Positions 23,823-32,354 of a stretch of DNA of 64,000 nt are shown here, in pieces. Numbering within the stretch: position 1 is the first letter of the stretch; the number at the start of each line of letters is the position of its first letter. The stretch comes from Hymenobacter perfusus (GTDB lineage: Bacteria > Bacteroidota > Bacteroidia > Cytophagales > Hymenobacteraceae), in NCBI RefSeq assembly GCF_003944765.1, contig NZ_RWIU01000002.1, positions 496,001-560,000 on the forward strand, in the 5' to 3' direction. Made by a program: the position numbers and the translations under genes. The notes beneath the pieces were generated by a model. It had not been told where the DNA came from. It was given only the letters and a program-made list of their open reading frames with translations, and ran no database searches.

Positions 23823-24608
23823 CTAGGCCGCCTGGGAAAGCGTGGCCGCAGGCACCACGTCCAGAGCGGCAATCTGAGCGCGGTAGGCTGGCGGGAGCAG
23901 GCTGGTTTTCAGCCACCGGAAAAGTGCCGCGTGCTGCGCGTAGCGGTACAGCGGTACCACGGCCCGGAGCCAGGCATGCTGCCCCAGCCGTAGTTGCTGC
24001 CTGACCACCGTAGGCACTACCAGCCGCTGCCCCTGCAACAGCAGCTGGTAGCGCAGCGGCCCCAGGTGTCGGCGGTACTGCCGGTACAAATCAGTTGTAA
24101 AGTGGCTGTGCAGAAGGTCCTGCTGCAGATGAAGCTGGCGGTCCGGGAGCCAGGCGGCATAGGTAGCGGGCAGCTCCGGAACGCCCATACGCTGGCCCAC
24201 CCGGCAAAACACGTCGAATACCTCCGCTTTTTCAGGCTCCGTGAGCTGCCGCTCCAGCAATTCAAACGCCCGGATGGAATAGTCGATAAGCATGTAGAGC
24301 ACGTCGCGGTAGGCCCAGGCCGGAATGGCCTGGCCGCGCTTGGCCTCCACGGCGGCGTGAATGGCGGCAATGGTGTCAATAGCCTGCTCGGCCCCGGCCC
24401 GGTCGGCAAATACAATCCGGCGGGCGTACTCCACCGTCGAAAATAGGCGGGCCAGCGGGTCGGCGGGCAGACGACCGGTGAAGTAGAGCCAGTCCACGGC
24501 CTTGTTCACGGCAAACTCGGCGGCGGCTCCGGCAAAAATGAACAGCACCGTATCGGCCTTGCCCCAGATGCGGCGCACTACCGAATCCTGCGCTACGAAA
24601 TATTCCAT
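23823..24608 (-). CDS. Oxygenase MpaB-family (DUF2236) protein
   Basis: A 261-residue protein of the DUF2236/MpaB family, haem-containing proteins related to latex-clearing oxygenases. Family features are VVRRIWGKADTVLFIFAGAA near the N-terminus, AVDWLYFTGRLPADPLARLF, and the central AIPAWAYRDVLYMLIDYSIRAFELL stretch. The start at 24608 (MEYFVAQDSV) is the best ATG. No signal peptide. The enzyme reaction is unknown for almost all members. It lies downstream of the aldehyde dehydrogenase gene with a terminator in between; a weak ACACTTTG box before that terminator might give a sixth leader-terminator arrangement. Confidence 0.8.
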   Translation of the reverse strand: MEYFVAQDSVVRRIWGKADTVLFIFAGAAAEFAVNKAVDWLYFTGRLPADPLARLFSTVEYARRIVFADRAGAEQAIDTIAAIHAAVEAKRGQAIPAWAYRDVLYMLIDYSIRAFELLERQLTEPEKAEVFDVFCRVGQRMGVPELPATYAAWLPDRQLHLQQDLLHSHFTTDLYRQYRRHLGPLRYQLLLQGQRLVVPTVVRQQLRLGQHAWLRAVVPLYRYAQHAALFRWLKTSLLPPAYRAQIAALDVVPAATLSQAA

Positions 24609-24729
24609 GCACGGGTAATTATTAAACTTCTGTTCCTGATACTGTCCTCGCGGAATTAGAATGTAATAGTAAAGCAAATTACTTTGAATTGCAAAGTTGA
24701 TATTTGGTCCTTGTAAGAATTCAACGAAA

Positions 24730-24771
24730 CAGCCCGGTCATCTGAGTCCTCTCTCAGGCTGCCGGGCTGTT
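24730..24771 (-). terminator. Intrinsic terminator after the aldehyde dehydrogenase gene
   Basis: On the minus strand CAGCCCGG and CCGGGCTG form the outer stem and CTGAG/CTCAG a second inner stem, followed by a weak TTTCGTT run. Confidence 0.75.
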
Positions 24772-24791
24772 GTACAAAGTGTTATCAGGTT

Positions 24792-26192
24792 CTACTCTAC
24801 TTTCTTGCTCGCTTGCGGTTTTTCGTCCTTCGCCACCCAGATGGATTTCTGGTTGACAAACTCCCGGATGCCCAAGTGGGAAAGCTCCCGCCCATAGCCT
24901 GATTTCTTGATGCCCCCGAACGGCATTTCCGGCGCCGACTTCACCAAGCTATTCACGAACACCGCGCCGGCCTCCACGCGGCGGGCCAGTTCCTGGCCGC
25001 GCCGGGCGTCGGCGGTCCAGATGGAGCCGCCCAGCCCGAAGCGGGAGTCGTTGGCGAGGCGGATGGCATCGTCGGCGTCCCGGGCTTCCAGGATGATGGC
25101 CACGGGACCGAAGAACTCCTCAGAGTAGGCGCGCTGGCCGGGTTTTACGTGGCTGAGCATCATGGGGCGGAACAGAGCGGTGCCGGGCTTGCTCTGGCCG
25201 CCGTATAGCTCCACCTTCGCGCCCTGCCGCACCGAATCTTCCACCTGCTGGGTCAGCTCGTCGGCCAGGTCGGGGCGGGCCAGGGGGCCGTATTGGGTGC
25301 TTTCGTCGAGCGGGTCGCCGGGGCGAAACGCCAGCAGGTGGGTTTTCATCTTCGAGATGAATTCCTTGAGCACCGGCTTTTCAATAATGAAACGTTTGGC
25401 GGCAATGCAGCTCTGGCCGGCGTTAATCATACGGGCCTGGGCGGCAGTTTTGGCGGCCACTTCCAGGTCGGCATCGGCCAGCACGATAAAGGCATCGGAG
25501 CCGCCCAGCTCCAGCACGGTTTTTTTGATCTGGCGGCCGGCCGTGGCCGCCACTGCCGCCCCGGCCGGCTCCGAGCCGGTAAGCGTCACGGCCCGCACCC
25601 GGTCGTCCTCGATGAGCTTTTCCACCAAATCGGAGCCGATGAGCAGGGTGCGGAACGTGGCGGGCGGGAAGCCGGCATCGTGGAAAATCTGCTCCAGCGC
25701 CAGCGCGCACTGCGGCACGTTGGAGGCGTGCTTGAGCAGACCCACGTTGCCGGCCATCAGGGCCGGGGCGGCAAAGCGCACCACCTGCCAGAACGGGAAG
25801 TTCCAGGGCATCACGGCCAGCACTACGCCAATGGGCTCGTGGGCAATGAAGCTGCGCTGGGCATCCGTCTTGATTTCCTCATCGGCCAGAAACTGCTCGG
25901 CGTGCTCGGCGTAGTAGTCGCAGCACAAAGCACACTTCACGGCCTCGGCGCGGCCGTCGGCAATGGGTTTGCCCATTTCCACGGCCATCAGGCGGGCCAG
26001 CTCGTCCTGCCGCTCGCGCAGCAGCTCGGCGGCGCGGTGCATCAGGCGGGCGCGGTGGGCGAAATCCGTGGTGCGCCACTCGGCAAATGCCCGGTGGGCC
26101 TGGGTGAGAATCCGCTCAGTTTTGGCCCAGCTGAAGGCGCGGAAACGCCGCTCGACGCGGCCGGTGTAGGGGTTGAAGGATTCGATGGGCAT
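24792..26192 (-). CDS. NAD(P)-dependent aldehyde dehydrogenase, succinate-semialdehyde type
   Basis: A 466-residue aldehyde dehydrogenase, starting MPIESFNPYTGRVERRFRAF at 26192. The catalytic Glu (KTVLELGGSDAFIV), catalytic Cys (NAGQSCIAAKRF) and C-terminal EMPFGGIKKSGYGRELSHLG are in place, with cofactor-binding VTLTGSEPAG. Among subfamilies the start and the SCIAAKRF site fit succinate-semialdehyde dehydrogenase (GabD/YneI type), which would link to GABA or polyamine catabolism; no gabT or related gene is nearby, so specificity is inferred only. The transcript ends at the hairpin at 24730-24771. The 236-base gap upstream, to the sigma factor, contains no gene. Confidence 0.92.
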   Translation of the reverse strand: MPIESFNPYTGRVERRFRAFSWAKTERILTQAHRAFAEWRTTDFAHRARLMHRAAELLRERQDELARLMAVEMGKPIADGRAEAVKCALCCDYYAEHAEQFLADEEIKTDAQRSFIAHEPIGVVLAVMPWNFPFWQVVRFAAPALMAGNVGLLKHASNVPQCALALEQIFHDAGFPPATFRTLLIGSDLVEKLIEDDRVRAVTLTGSEPAGAAVAATAGRQIKKTVLELGGSDAFIVLADADLEVAAKTAAQARMINAGQSCIAAKRFIIEKPVLKEFISKMKTHLLAFRPGDPLDESTQYGPLARPDLADELTQQVEDSVRQGAKVELYGGQSKPGTALFRPMMLSHVKPGQRAYSEEFFGPVAIILEARDADDAIRLANDSRFGLGGSIWTADARRGQELARRVEAGAVFVNSLVKSAPEMPFGGIKKSGYGRELSHLGIREFVNQKSIWVAKDEKPQASKKVE

Positions 26193-26365
26193 AGCAGCAG
26201 GAAAGGAAAAGGAATGACGGGTGGGAGAGAGGACGTAAAACAAGCTCAACGGCAGTCTGGTTGTAGCGGCATTGCAACTTCGCTGCCCGGCCGGCCGTAG
26301 CAACGTGGTTGCGCGCCGGTACTGTACTTTACGGGACCGTTGTGCTGAAATCTAGGTTTATCGTG

Positions 26366-26373
26366 TACTTTCG
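26366..26373 (+). promoter_or_regulatory. Possible -7 box of the sigma factor gene
   Basis: TACTTTCG, one mismatch from TAnnTTTG, 56 bases before the GTG start; a TTG at 26340-26342 is 23 bases upstream. The identical octamer precedes the gene at 48297 (48268-48275). Confidence 0.35.
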
Positions 26374-26429
26374 TTTCATCCGCAGGGTTTGGCCGCTTGT
26401 GCCGTCCCTGTTTCCCTTAGCTGCTGCCC

Positions 26430-26987
26430 GTGTCCGCTTCTACTCCTGAGTCAGCTGCCCTCGAAACCGAAGTTCTACTCGTGCAGCGTCTGCGCGACCG
26501 GGACGAAGGGGCCATGACCATCTTCTACAACAAATACTCCTCGGCCCTTTACGGCGTTATCCTGCGCATCGTGAAGAAGGAAGAAACCGCCGAGGACGTA
26601 CTCCAGGAAGCCATGGTGAAAATCTGGCACTCATTCCCGTCTTATGACGCCGAAAAAGGGCGTTTGTTTACCTGGGTGATGAATGTGTGCCGAAATTTAG
26701 CCATCGACAAAATCCGCTCCCGCCAGTACCGCGTAGGTAGTCGTACGCAGCCAATAGAGGAAAGTGCAGCGCTGCGCCAGGCCGCCGAACCATCATTCCG
26801 GCCTGAGCACATTGGTCTGCAGGAAATCACGAACAAGCTGAATCCGGACCAGCGACAAATCGTGGACCTGCTTTATTTCGGCGGATTTACGCAAAGCGAA
26901 GTGGCAGAAGAACTGAATCTCCCCCTCGGGACGGTGAAAACCCGTGCCCGGGCGGCCATCAAAGTACTTTCTAAACTGATTCGGTAA
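26430..26987 (+). CDS. ECF-type RNA polymerase sigma factor
   Basis: A 185-residue sigma-70-family factor of the ECF group. Region 2 spans AMTIFYNKYSSALYGVIL...VLQEAMVKIWHSFPSYD...WVMNVCRNLAIDKIR, and region 4 is the helix-turn-helix NPDQRQIVDLLYFGGFTQSE...LGTVKTRARAAI. It starts with GTG at 26430. The anti-sigma gene begins two bases after its stop, so the pair is certainly co-transcribed and the sigma factor is presumably held at the membrane. The nearest named relatives are SigK-type factors because the partner is RskA-like. The inducing signal is unknown. Confidence 0.94.
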   Translation: MSASTPESAALETEVLLVQRLRDRDEGAMTIFYNKYSSALYGVILRIVKKEETAEDVLQEAMVKIWHSFPSYDAEKGRLFTWVMNVCRNLAIDKIRSRQYRVGSRTQPIEESAALRQAAEPSFRPEHIGLQEITNKLNPDQRQIVDLLYFGGFTQSEVAEELNLPLGTVKTRARAAIKVLSKLIR

Positions 26988-26989
26988 TC

Positions 26990-27889
26990 GTGAACATACA
27001 GGACTACATCGAATCTGGCATCCTCGAAGAATACGCTCTGGGCGTACTCAGTGAGGCCGAACGCGCCGAAGTGGAGCGTATCGCGCGGGAACACCCGGAC
27101 GTAGCCCGGGAGTTGAAACAGGTGATTGGCGGACTGGACGTCTATGCCGAAGCCCACGCCGTAACGCCCCCCGACGGGATGCGCGAACGGGTGCTGGCGG
27201 GCTGGCAGCAGGCCATCCGGGCTACGGCCGAGCAGGAAAAAACCATTCAGACGGCCGATGCTCCGGTAGCCTCGCCCCGAATGGTCGTGTCTCCCGTGTC
27301 GGAGCCCGTAGCCGCTCCGGCTCAGCAGGAGGCGGTGGTCCGGCAGCTGCCCGCCGCCGAAGCTCCCGGCCGCATCCGCCTGATGATTGCCGCCTCGGTG
27401 GCTCTATTGATGCTGAGTGCGCTGGGCAACTATCTGTTGTACAGTCGACTGAAGGAAACGGAAGCCAACCTACAGGTAGCCCAGACGGAACAGTCGCGCT
27501 ACGCGGCTACCCAGAAAGCGGCCCTCAACGAGCGGGACCAGCAGTTGTCGGTACTGCGCAACGAGGCCTTCCGCCCCGTAGAGCTGAAAGGCACCCCGAA
27601 AGCCCCCGAGGCTTTGGCCCGCGTGTACTACAACACCCAGACCAAAGCGGTATTCGTGGACGTCCGCAACCTGCCCGCGCTGCCCGAAGGCAAGCAGTAC
27701 CAGCTGTGGGCCCTCGATAACGGCAAACCGGTGGATGCCGGCGTACTGGCCTCGGCTACCGCAGCCGGCGACAGTATCCAGCAGATGAAGGACATTGCCA
27801 GTGCCCAGGCCTTCGCCGTAACGGTGGAAGATGCCGGGGGAGCTGCCTCGCCCACGCTGAGCACCATGACGGTAGTCGGCAACATCTAG
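26990..27889 (+). CDS. RskA-like transmembrane anti-sigma factor
   Basis: A 299-residue anti-sigma factor with one membrane helix (about residues 129-151, IRLMIAASVALLMLSALGNY). The cytosolic part starts MNIQDYIESGILEEYALGVL, typical of RskA-type anti-sigma domains, and lacks a zinc-binding HxxxCxxC motif. The periplasmic part has a coiled-coil stretch and the conserved RskA C-terminal domain with LPALPEGKQYQLWALDNGKP. It starts with GTG at 26990, directly after the sigma gene. Release of the sigma factor in RskA systems uses regulated proteolysis; no protease gene is here. Confidence 0.93.
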   Translation: MNIQDYIESGILEEYALGVLSEAERAEVERIAREHPDVARELKQVIGGLDVYAEAHAVTPPDGMRERVLAGWQQAIRATAEQEKTIQTADAPVASPRMVVSPVSEPVAAPAQQEAVVRQLPAAEAPGRIRLMIAASVALLMLSALGNYLLYSRLKETEANLQVAQTEQSRYAATQKAALNERDQQLSVLRNEAFRPVELKGTPKAPEALARVYYNTQTKAVFVDVRNLPALPEGKQYQLWALDNGKPVDAGVLASATAAGDSIQQMKDIASAQAFAVTVEDAGGAASPTLSTMTVVGNI

Positions 27890-28010
27890 GAGCAAGTTGG
27901 AGTTAAAGCCGGGGAGCAGGTTGCGCAAGCAGCCTGCTCCCTGTCGTATCCGGCCGGGTGATTCGGGCAAATCCGGCTATCTTCCGGCCTTACCAATCAG
28001 CTTTTTCCTC

Positions 28011-28559
28011 GTGCACGGTACCATCTTCACGCTGCTTAAACGCTACGTCCAAACCCAGTACGACCACAGCACCTGGATCCGGCTGCTGGAAGCCTCGGGC
28101 CTTACGGCCAGTCACTTCGACCACAAAAACGTGTACCCCGACGAGCACATGTACCGGCTGGTAGGGGAGGCGGCCGCCATGACCGGCCTCTCGGCCGATG
28201 AGCTGCACGAGCGGTTCGGCGAGTACTTGGTGCCCGACCTGATGTACATGTACCAGCGGCTGCTGCAACCCGGCTGGACCACGCTGGACATGCTGGAGCA
28301 CACCGAAAACACCATGCACCGCCAGGTGCGCCAGGAGCACGCCGAGAATGCGCCCCCCGTGCTGAACGTGACGCGTATCTCGCCCGACGAGCTGTTTATC
28401 GACTATGTGTCGAAACGACGGATGGGGGCGCTGGCCGTGGGTATAGTGCGCGGCGTAGCTAATTACTACGACGAATCCGACCAGATTCTGGTGGAGCCTA
28501 CTACCTCCGAAAACGGCGAGCATGTCCGGATTCGGGTGCGCCGTACCCGGCCGGCGTAG
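28011..28559 (+). CDS. Stand-alone H-NOX (haem NO-binding) sensor protein
   Basis: A 182-residue haem nitric-oxide/oxygen-binding protein. With the GTG at 28011 (V-HGTIFTLLKRYV) the proximal haem ligand falls at His103 in NTMHRQV and the propionate-binding YxSxR motif at Tyr132, Ser134 and Arg136 (DYVSKRRMG), which agree with positions 102 and 131/133/135 of studied H-NOX proteins. The distal pocket lacks an obvious Tyr, so NO rather than O2 is the likelier ligand (inference). There is no fused or adjacent kinase or cyclase. It follows the anti-sigma gene by 121 bases, and a rhodanese gene follows 54 bases later, so the four may be one stress unit. Confidence 0.9.
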   Translation: MHGTIFTLLKRYVQTQYDHSTWIRLLEASGLTASHFDHKNVYPDEHMYRLVGEAAAMTGLSADELHERFGEYLVPDLMYMYQRLLQPGWTTLDMLEHTENTMHRQVRQEHAENAPPVLNVTRISPDELFIDYVSKRRMGALAVGIVRGVANYYDESDQILVEPTTSENGEHVRIRVRRTRPA

Positions 28560-28613
28560 GGGCTGGCTCAGGCGGCGCTTTTGTTTCTCTGAATTTTTGT
28601 AACTGCCTTGTTT

Positions 28614-29165
28614 ATGCTGCGGTGTCTGTTTTCCCGGCGGATTAGTTTGGTCATGGCCTTTTTTCTGGCCGTGGCCCTGACCGCCTGCGGGCAGCAGCCG
28701 GCCCCGGCTTCTTCAGATATGAGTGCCTACGACCACATGTTGAAGCTGCTCTACAAGCAGACGGTGCCCGTGGTGCAGCCTGCCGCCCTCACCGCGCTGC
28801 TGCAACAATCGGCCAGTGGACCGGTGCTGCTGCTGGATACCCGCACCCCGGCCGAGTACCGCGTGAGCCACCTGCCGGGAGCCCGGTTCGTGGATTTCGA
28901 CCATTACCGCGAAACCAACCTGAGCGGCGTGGCCCGCACCCGGCCGGTGGTGGTGTACTGCACGGTAGGCGCGCGGAGCGAGCAGGTGGGAGCGTGGCTG
29001 AGGGAGCAGGGCTTCCAGGACGTGCGCAACCTCTACGGCGGCATCTTCCAGTGGGTAAACGAAGGCTACGGCGTGGTAAACGCCCAGGGCACCACCGCCA
29101 ACGTCCATCCATACTCCGTGCTTTGGCGGCCCTGGCTAAAAAAAGGCACCCCGGCGTATGAGTAA
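28614..29165 (+). CDS. Rhodanese-like lipoprotein
   Basis: A 183-residue lipoprotein with lipobox LTAC and one rhodanese domain. The domain has LLLDTRTPAEYRVSHLPGAR and the active-site loop VYCTVGARSEQ with the catalytic Cys that would carry a persulfide. The tail NVHPYSVLWRPWLKKG is not part of the core domain. An envelope location means it could handle sulfur compounds outside the cytoplasm. I start at the ATG at 28614; a TTG six bases earlier is possible. It stands 54 bases after the H-NOX gene on the same strand, and the heptad tract begins right after its stop. Confidence 0.9.
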   Translation: MLRCLFSRRISLVMAFFLAVALTACGQQPAPASSDMSAYDHMLKLLYKQTVPVVQPAALTALLQQSASGPVLLLDTRTPAEYRVSHLPGARFVDFDHYRETNLSGVARTRPVVVYCTVGARSEQVGAWLREQGFQDVRNLYGGIFQWVNEGYGVVNAQGTTANVHPYSVLWRPWLKKGTPAYE

Positions 29166-29166
29166 G

Positions 29167-29357
29167 GTGTCAGTTGTTGGGTATTAGTTTTTCGTTTCTG
29201 GTGAGTTGTCGAGGTTGCTTAGAAAGTTGCCAGGACGTCATGCTTTATCTGTCGTCCGCCTGTCGAAGCGTGACGGTTTTTTCTGACTGCCCAAACAGCT
29301 TCGTCAGCAGCCAATCCGACCAATAACCAACAACGAAAAACCAAAACCAAAAACGAC
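29167..29357. repeat. Heptad-periodic inverted tract, rhodanese-glycosyltransferase gap
   Basis: Left arm 29167-29201: GTGTCAG, TTGTTGG, GTATTAG, TTTTTCG, TTTCTGG. Right arm 29311-29357: CCAATCC, GACCAAT, AACCAAC, AACGAAA, AACCAAA, ACCAAAA. The arms share inverse words (TTTTTCGTT, GTTGTTGG) but in a different order. The left arm touches the rhodanese stop and the right arm the next start. Confidence 0.8.
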
Positions 29358-29358
29358 T

Positions 29359-29967
29359 TTGCAACATCTCATCATCTTTGCCCGGCACCCGGAGTTGGGG
29401 CGCGTGAAAACCCGACTGGCGGCCGATATCGGTGCGGAAGCGGCCCTGGCAATTTACCGGCAGCTGCTGGCGCACACCCGGGCGGTGGTGGCTCCGCTGG
29501 CGGTACACAAAACCGTGTGGCTGGCCGAAACGGCCCACGCCCCGGAGCAGGCCGCTGACTGGCCCGGCTACGAGCAGCTACCCCAGCCCCCCGGCGACCT
29601 GGGCCAGAAAATGCAGATGGCCTTTGACCACGACTTGGCCCGGGGAGCCACGAAAGTGGTCATCATCGGGACGGATTGCCCGGGGCTGACGACTGAACAC
29701 CTCACGGAAGCCTTTGCCGCGCTAGACACCCACGATGTGGTGCTGGGGCCGGCCGCCGATGGCGGGTATTATCTACTGGGCCTGAAGCAGCTGCACGCCG
29801 AGCTTTTCCGGAATAAGCCCTGGAGCACGGCCACCGTGCGAACCGAAACCGAAGCCGACGCGGCCCGCCTGCACCTGCACCTGCACCGCCTGCCGGAGCT
29901 GACCGATATTGATACCGGGGCCGACCTGCGCGCCTGGCAGTTGGCTTCCGGCCAAACATTAGGCTAG
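29359..29967 (+). CDS. TIGR04282-family (DUF2064) glycosyltransferase-like protein
   Basis: A 202-residue protein with a nucleotidyl/glycosyltransferase-A fold of the TIGR04282 type (related to CofC and to arsenosugar-biosynthesis proteins). Motifs: LIIFARHPELGRVKTRLAAD at the N-terminus, the acidic GTDCPGLTTEHLTEAF site and LGPAADGGYYLLGLK. The TTG at 29359 is the only start that keeps the N-terminal motif, directly after the heptad arm. Function in vivo is unclear for this family; the neighbouring sugar-related genes begin 1 kb further on. The domain is complete. Confidence 0.85.
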   Translation: MQHLIIFARHPELGRVKTRLAADIGAEAALAIYRQLLAHTRAVVAPLAVHKTVWLAETAHAPEQAADWPGYEQLPQPPGDLGQKMQMAFDHDLARGATKVVIIGTDCPGLTTEHLTEAFAALDTHDVVLGPAADGGYYLLGLKQLHAELFRNKPWSTATVRTETEADAARLHLHLHRLPELTDIDTGADLRAWQLASGQTLG

Positions 29968-30015
29968 GGTTTGCGCGTATGGTAGCGCACCTTTGTGCCT
30001 CTGTTCCCCTTGTGT

Positions 30016-30996
30016 ATGCGTTGTGTTGTTGCGTTTTGGGCCGTGCTGGGCTTGGCCAGTGCCTGCTCCTCCAAATCTGACCGGAAGCCGGAGCGGGCTG
30101 CCGACCAGATTCCGCTGGGTAACCCGCTTACCCGGCGGGGTGGTCCGTTTCAGCAGCAGTGGGCCATGAACCCGTTGTGGGAGGATGGCAAGGCCGAGGT
30201 AGCCACCTACGAGGCCGAGCGGGTGCTGTACGGGGAGCCGCGCCGCTTCGAGTACACGCTTATCACGGTGAAGGAGGAGTTTAACCGCCAGTACAACGTC
30301 AAGACCGACGATTACCAGCGCAAGGACGTGTTTCCGGTGATGAAGGTGAACCAGTTCTGCCGCATCCCGACCCCCAACTACCCCTACCACTTCCTGACGT
30401 CTTTGTTCTTCCGGCGCGACCAGCCCGTGGAGCTGCACAAGCTCACCACTTCGTCGCAGGAGTGGTGCGGTACTACGTTCAAGGCCATTACCGATGACGG
30501 CCTGCAGTACCAGCAAACCTACAACTCGTACTGGGACGGGCAGGGCGAAGGCCGCCGGACGCTCCGCCACGACGTGCTGTTTGAGGATGCGCTTCCCTAC
30601 ACGCTGCGCAGTATGCGGTTTGAAACGCTGCCGACGGTAGCGGCCCGCATCTACGAGTTGCAGCAGACCAGCAAAGCCCCCGCCCCGCACCTCTACGAAG
30701 CCCAGATCAGGGTGGAAGATGGCCTGACAGCCGATACGCCTGAGCCGGCCTGGCGCGTGCGCGTGGCCCTCACCGACCAGAAACAGAACGTGTACTGGTT
30801 TGCCAAAACCTACCCCAACGTGCTGCTGCGCCAGACCACCTGGGACGGCCGCAACCTCTGGCTGAAGCAGGTGCGCCGCTACGCCTACTGGCCCCAGTCG
30901 GCCCCCGCCGCTACGCCAGCCGCTGCCGACTCCCATATAACTGATTCCGCCCCTGACTCCGTTGCCGCTATGCCTGACTCTGTAGCGGTGCGCTGA
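30016..30996 (+). CDS. Lipoprotein of unknown function
   Basis: A 326-residue lipoprotein: start at 30016 gives MRCVVAFWAVLGLASACSSK with Cys17 as the lipidation site. The mature part begins with a charged region and then reads NPLWEDGKAEVATYEAERVL, YGEPRRFEYTLITVKEEF, VFPVMKVNQF and SSQEWCGTTFKAI. I recall similar Bacteroidota proteins carrying the label septum formation inhibitor Maf, but nothing of the Maf pyrophosphatase is visible, so I do not use the name. A Ser/Ala/Asp-rich tail repeats DS(A)VAAMPDSV. Its last 29 bases overlap the end of the gene at 30968-32341 tail to tail. Confidence 0.8.
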   Translation: MRCVVAFWAVLGLASACSSKSDRKPERAADQIPLGNPLTRRGGPFQQQWAMNPLWEDGKAEVATYEAERVLYGEPRRFEYTLITVKEEFNRQYNVKTDDYQRKDVFPVMKVNQFCRIPTPNYPYHFLTSLFFRRDQPVELHKLTTSSQEWCGTTFKAITDDGLQYQQTYNSYWDGQGEGRRTLRHDVLFEDALPYTLRSMRFETLPTVAARIYELQQTSKAPAPHLYEAQIRVEDGLTADTPEPAWRVRVALTDQKQNVYWFAKTYPNVLLRQTTWDGRNLWLKQVRRYAYWPQSAPAATPAAADSHITDSAPDSVAAMPDSVAVR

Positions 30997-32341
30997 GGCG
31001 GCCTTGTCGCGCATCCAGGGCCAGCACCACCAGCACCACGCCGTATTCCAGGGCTACCAGCATCAGATTTTCGGTGTAGGCGCTGGTCTGATACGCCGCG
31101 TACGACAGCACCGCCATTCCGGACCACACCAGCGCGTAGCGGGCTTGGCTGAACACGCTCAGGGCCACCAGCGGCGTCAGGTACCAGGGGTGCACGGTGG
31201 TAGCCAGCAGGAAGTACAGCGTGAGCAGTAGCAGCAGGGCGTGGGGCAGGGTGGCCCAGGTTGGGCGCCGTTCCGTGAGGGCCAGTATGCTGGCCCCGAG
31301 GGCTACCGTGAGGGCCAGGGCCGGGCCGAGGCGGGCAATCTGGTTGTAGCCGGTGTACCACTGCCCGGCCGCCCGCAGCAGGTAGTAGAAGCTGGCGTTG
31401 AACTCGAACGTACGGAAGTACAGGTCCAGGCTCCGCCCGATGTTGCGCAGCAGTTCCAGGCTCAGGAACGGCCCGAACAGCAGCAGTAGGACCCCAGCCA
31501 AGCCGAGCCCGAACCGCACCAGCGGCCCGAGGGGCCACAGCTGTAAACGACGCAGCAGCAGCGGCAGCACCAGCAGCGGCAGCAGCTTGGTGGCTACGGC
31601 CAGCGCCAAGGCCCCGCCCGCCGCCAATGTTCGGCCGCGCGTAAGCAGCCAGAGCATCAGTAGTAGAAAGCTGACAACCAGAGCCTCGAAGTGCAGGTTG
31701 CCGGTCAGCTCCAACACCACCAGCGGGTTGAGCAGGTACCACAGTGCCCGGTGCGCCGGCTGCCCGAACCGGCGCAGCAGCAACACCAGCAGTCCGGCCG
31801 TGGCCGCTTCGGCCAGTAGAATGGCCAGCCGCAGCCCTACCACAAACCCCCGCGCCGAATCCGGAAACAGCCCTGCCGCCGCTCCAAACACCAGCTGACA
31901 CACTGGCGGGTACACCGAGTAATAATGGGGCGAGTTCAGGGCCGGATACTCCGCGCGCAGCTGTGCCCGGGTGGCGGCCGACAGCTTACGGCCCGCGCCG
32001 CTTGGCGGCGTGGCAGCCGCAGAATCAGGCGTCAGGAGTTCAGCGGGGCGGTATTGGTAGGGATTAATGCCGTGAGTAAGTAGCAGGCCGTCCCAGCGGA
32101 AGCGGTGATAATCGTCGGAGAAGGCCGGCAGTGCCGGCAGCCACAGCAGCCGCAGTAGCAGGGCCACGCCCAGCCCCAGCCGGAGCGACAAACCGGTTTT
32201 CAGCAGCACCACGTACAGCCCGAACGCCAACCCGAATAGCCCCAGCAACAGCCCGAAACTGGTACGCGGGGTGGCATATGCCAAGGCCGCGTAAGCCCCG
32301 GCACTTCCCAGAATGGTGCTGACTTGAAGGGCCGTTTTCAC
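30968..32341 (-). CDS. GT-C-type membrane glycosyltransferase (GT87/DUF2029-like)
   Basis: A 457-residue polytopic protein with about eleven membrane segments. The first large external loop carries FSDDYHRFRWDGLLLTHGIN, where the DD pair is the expected catalytic acid motif of GT-C enzymes that take a polyprenyl-phosphate sugar. VHPWYLTPLVALSVFSQARYAL near the end is typical of the DUF2029 group. It stands with two GT2 genes in the same direction (32470-34810), which could supply the lipid-linked sugar; this is inference. A TAGCTTCG box (32349-32356) lies 7 bases before the start, which suggests a near-leaderless transcript. Confidence 0.86.
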   Translation of the reverse strand: MKTALQVSTILGSAGAYAALAYATPRTSFGLLLGLFGLAFGLYVVLLKTGLSLRLGLGVALLLRLLWLPALPAFSDDYHRFRWDGLLLTHGINPYQYRPAELLTPDSAAATPPSGAGRKLSAATRAQLRAEYPALNSPHYYSVYPPVCQLVFGAAAGLFPDSARGFVVGLRLAILLAEAATAGLLVLLLRRFGQPAHRALWYLLNPLVVLELTGNLHFEALVVSFLLLMLWLLTRGRTLAAGGALALAVATKLLPLLVLPLLLRRLQLWPLGPLVRFGLGLAGVLLLLFGPFLSLELLRNIGRSLDLYFRTFEFNASFYYLLRAAGQWYTGYNQIARLGPALALTVALGASILALTERRPTWATLPHALLLLLTLYFLLATTVHPWYLTPLVALSVFSQARYALVWSGMAVLSYAAYQTSAYTENLMLVALEYGVVLVVLALDARQGRLSAPLQSQA

Positions 32342-32354
32342 GATAGAGCGAAGC

